Part shown: in pieces, positions 63,887 to 64,000 of the stretch
How positions within the stretch are numbered: position 1 is the stretch's first letter
Layout: every line of letters begins with the position of its first letter
Assembly: GCA_007115705.1 (NCBI GenBank)
Contig: QXEO01000239.1
Coordinates: 2,383,477-2,447,476 of the forward strand
Source: Dactylis glomerata
Taxonomy: Eukaryota; Streptophyta; Magnoliopsida; Poales; Poaceae
Direction of reading: 5' to 3'
Length of the DNA stretch: 64,000 nt
Notes under the pieces: generated by a model
What the model was told of the DNA's origin: nothing
The model's database searches: none
The model's input: the letters and a program-made list of their open reading frames with translations, nothing else
Translations under genes and position numbers: made by a program

Positions 63887-64000
63887 TGATGGCTAGCGTG
63901 TAGTTGATGATGATGATTATAACCAGTCAGTTGGGGAACCCCAAGCGGAAGGTGTGATGAGCACAGCAGCAAGGCTTTTCCCTCAGTTAGAAATCAAGGT
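63887..64000 (-). repeat. B0 5' LTR, first 114 bp in the window
   Basis: TGATGGCTAGCGTGTAGTTG matches the B0 3' LTR end at 46867; truncated by the window edge. Confidence 0.85.

Larger units (their letters stand above)
46867..64000 (-). mobile_element. Non-autonomous LTR retrotransposon B0 (outer; runs off the window)
   Basis: Minus-strand element. 3' LTR at 46867-47710 plus 52376-53187; internal at 53188-53754 plus 60727-63886; 5' LTR from 63887 on. The two LTR starts (TGATGGCTGGCGTG and TGATGGCTAGCGTG) match. The preceding 5 bp at 46862-46866 are GTACT; the right target duplication is outside the window. It is interrupted by a solo giant LTR and by element B1 of the same family. It has no pol. 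Confidence 0.85.

Overview
The window looks like a gene-poor, transposon-packed stretch of a large grass genome, most likely a Pooideae species of the wheat/barley/oat type. The evidence is nested LTR retrotransposons whose LTRs open with TGATACGTCTC, primer-binding sites complementary to plant tRNA-Asp, Stowaway MITEs ending in CTCCCTCCG, a 4.67-kb solo LTR of the LARD kind, and a plant-type intron-containing elongator tRNA-Met. I see no intact ordinary protein-coding gene. The only long undamaged ORF is the gag-pol of a Copia element.

Layout. 1-16672: a nest. An old LINE reverse-transcriptase relic (4000-4128 and 16297-16672) was split by an ORF1-only retroposon. That retroposon was itself split by one LTR element (5' leader and LTR, 5091-7017) and by a solo LTR (7400-7406 plus 14045-15646), and the solo LTR holds a complete non-autonomous element (7407-14039, TSD ATGTC). 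16672-22985 and 31640-43276: old, low-copy duplicated DNA. Its repeating unit holds a minus-strand cassette (elongator tRNA-Met-like sequence, then a box C/D snoRNA-like sequence, then a T-run terminator) and the 3' end of an unidentified small membrane-protein gene. Two of these cassettes carry retroelement insertions (Gypsy 18597-21368, Copia 34368-39346) flanked by direct repeats of 194/195 and 229 bp instead of 5-bp target duplications. Harbinger-like, hAT and LINE insertions decorate the same units. 22986-31640: a LINE fragment, then AT-rich DNA dense in AACTTAA-like words with a 44-bp tandem array, a Helitron and exon-like GC-rich islands. 43277-64000: a giant LTR (43277-46866) interrupted by a minus-strand non-autonomous LTR element that runs off the window. 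That element contains a second member of its own family (53755-60726) and, in its left LTR, the 4.67-kb solo LTR (47711-52375).

How the parts work together. The LTR elements at 7407-14039, 53755-60726 and 46867-64000 have LTRs, tRNA-Asp primer sites and a short unknown ORF but no pol, so they depend on enzymes from elsewhere. The part most likely to be functional host DNA is the tRNA-Met/snoRNA cassette. It resembles the dicistronic tRNA-snoRNA arrangement known in plants, including a tRNA-Met-e fusion in rice. In the diverged copies the tRNA body is decaying while its A and B boxes, the snoRNA terminal stem, box C and the T-run are kept. All identities rest on reading the sequence; no database search was possible.
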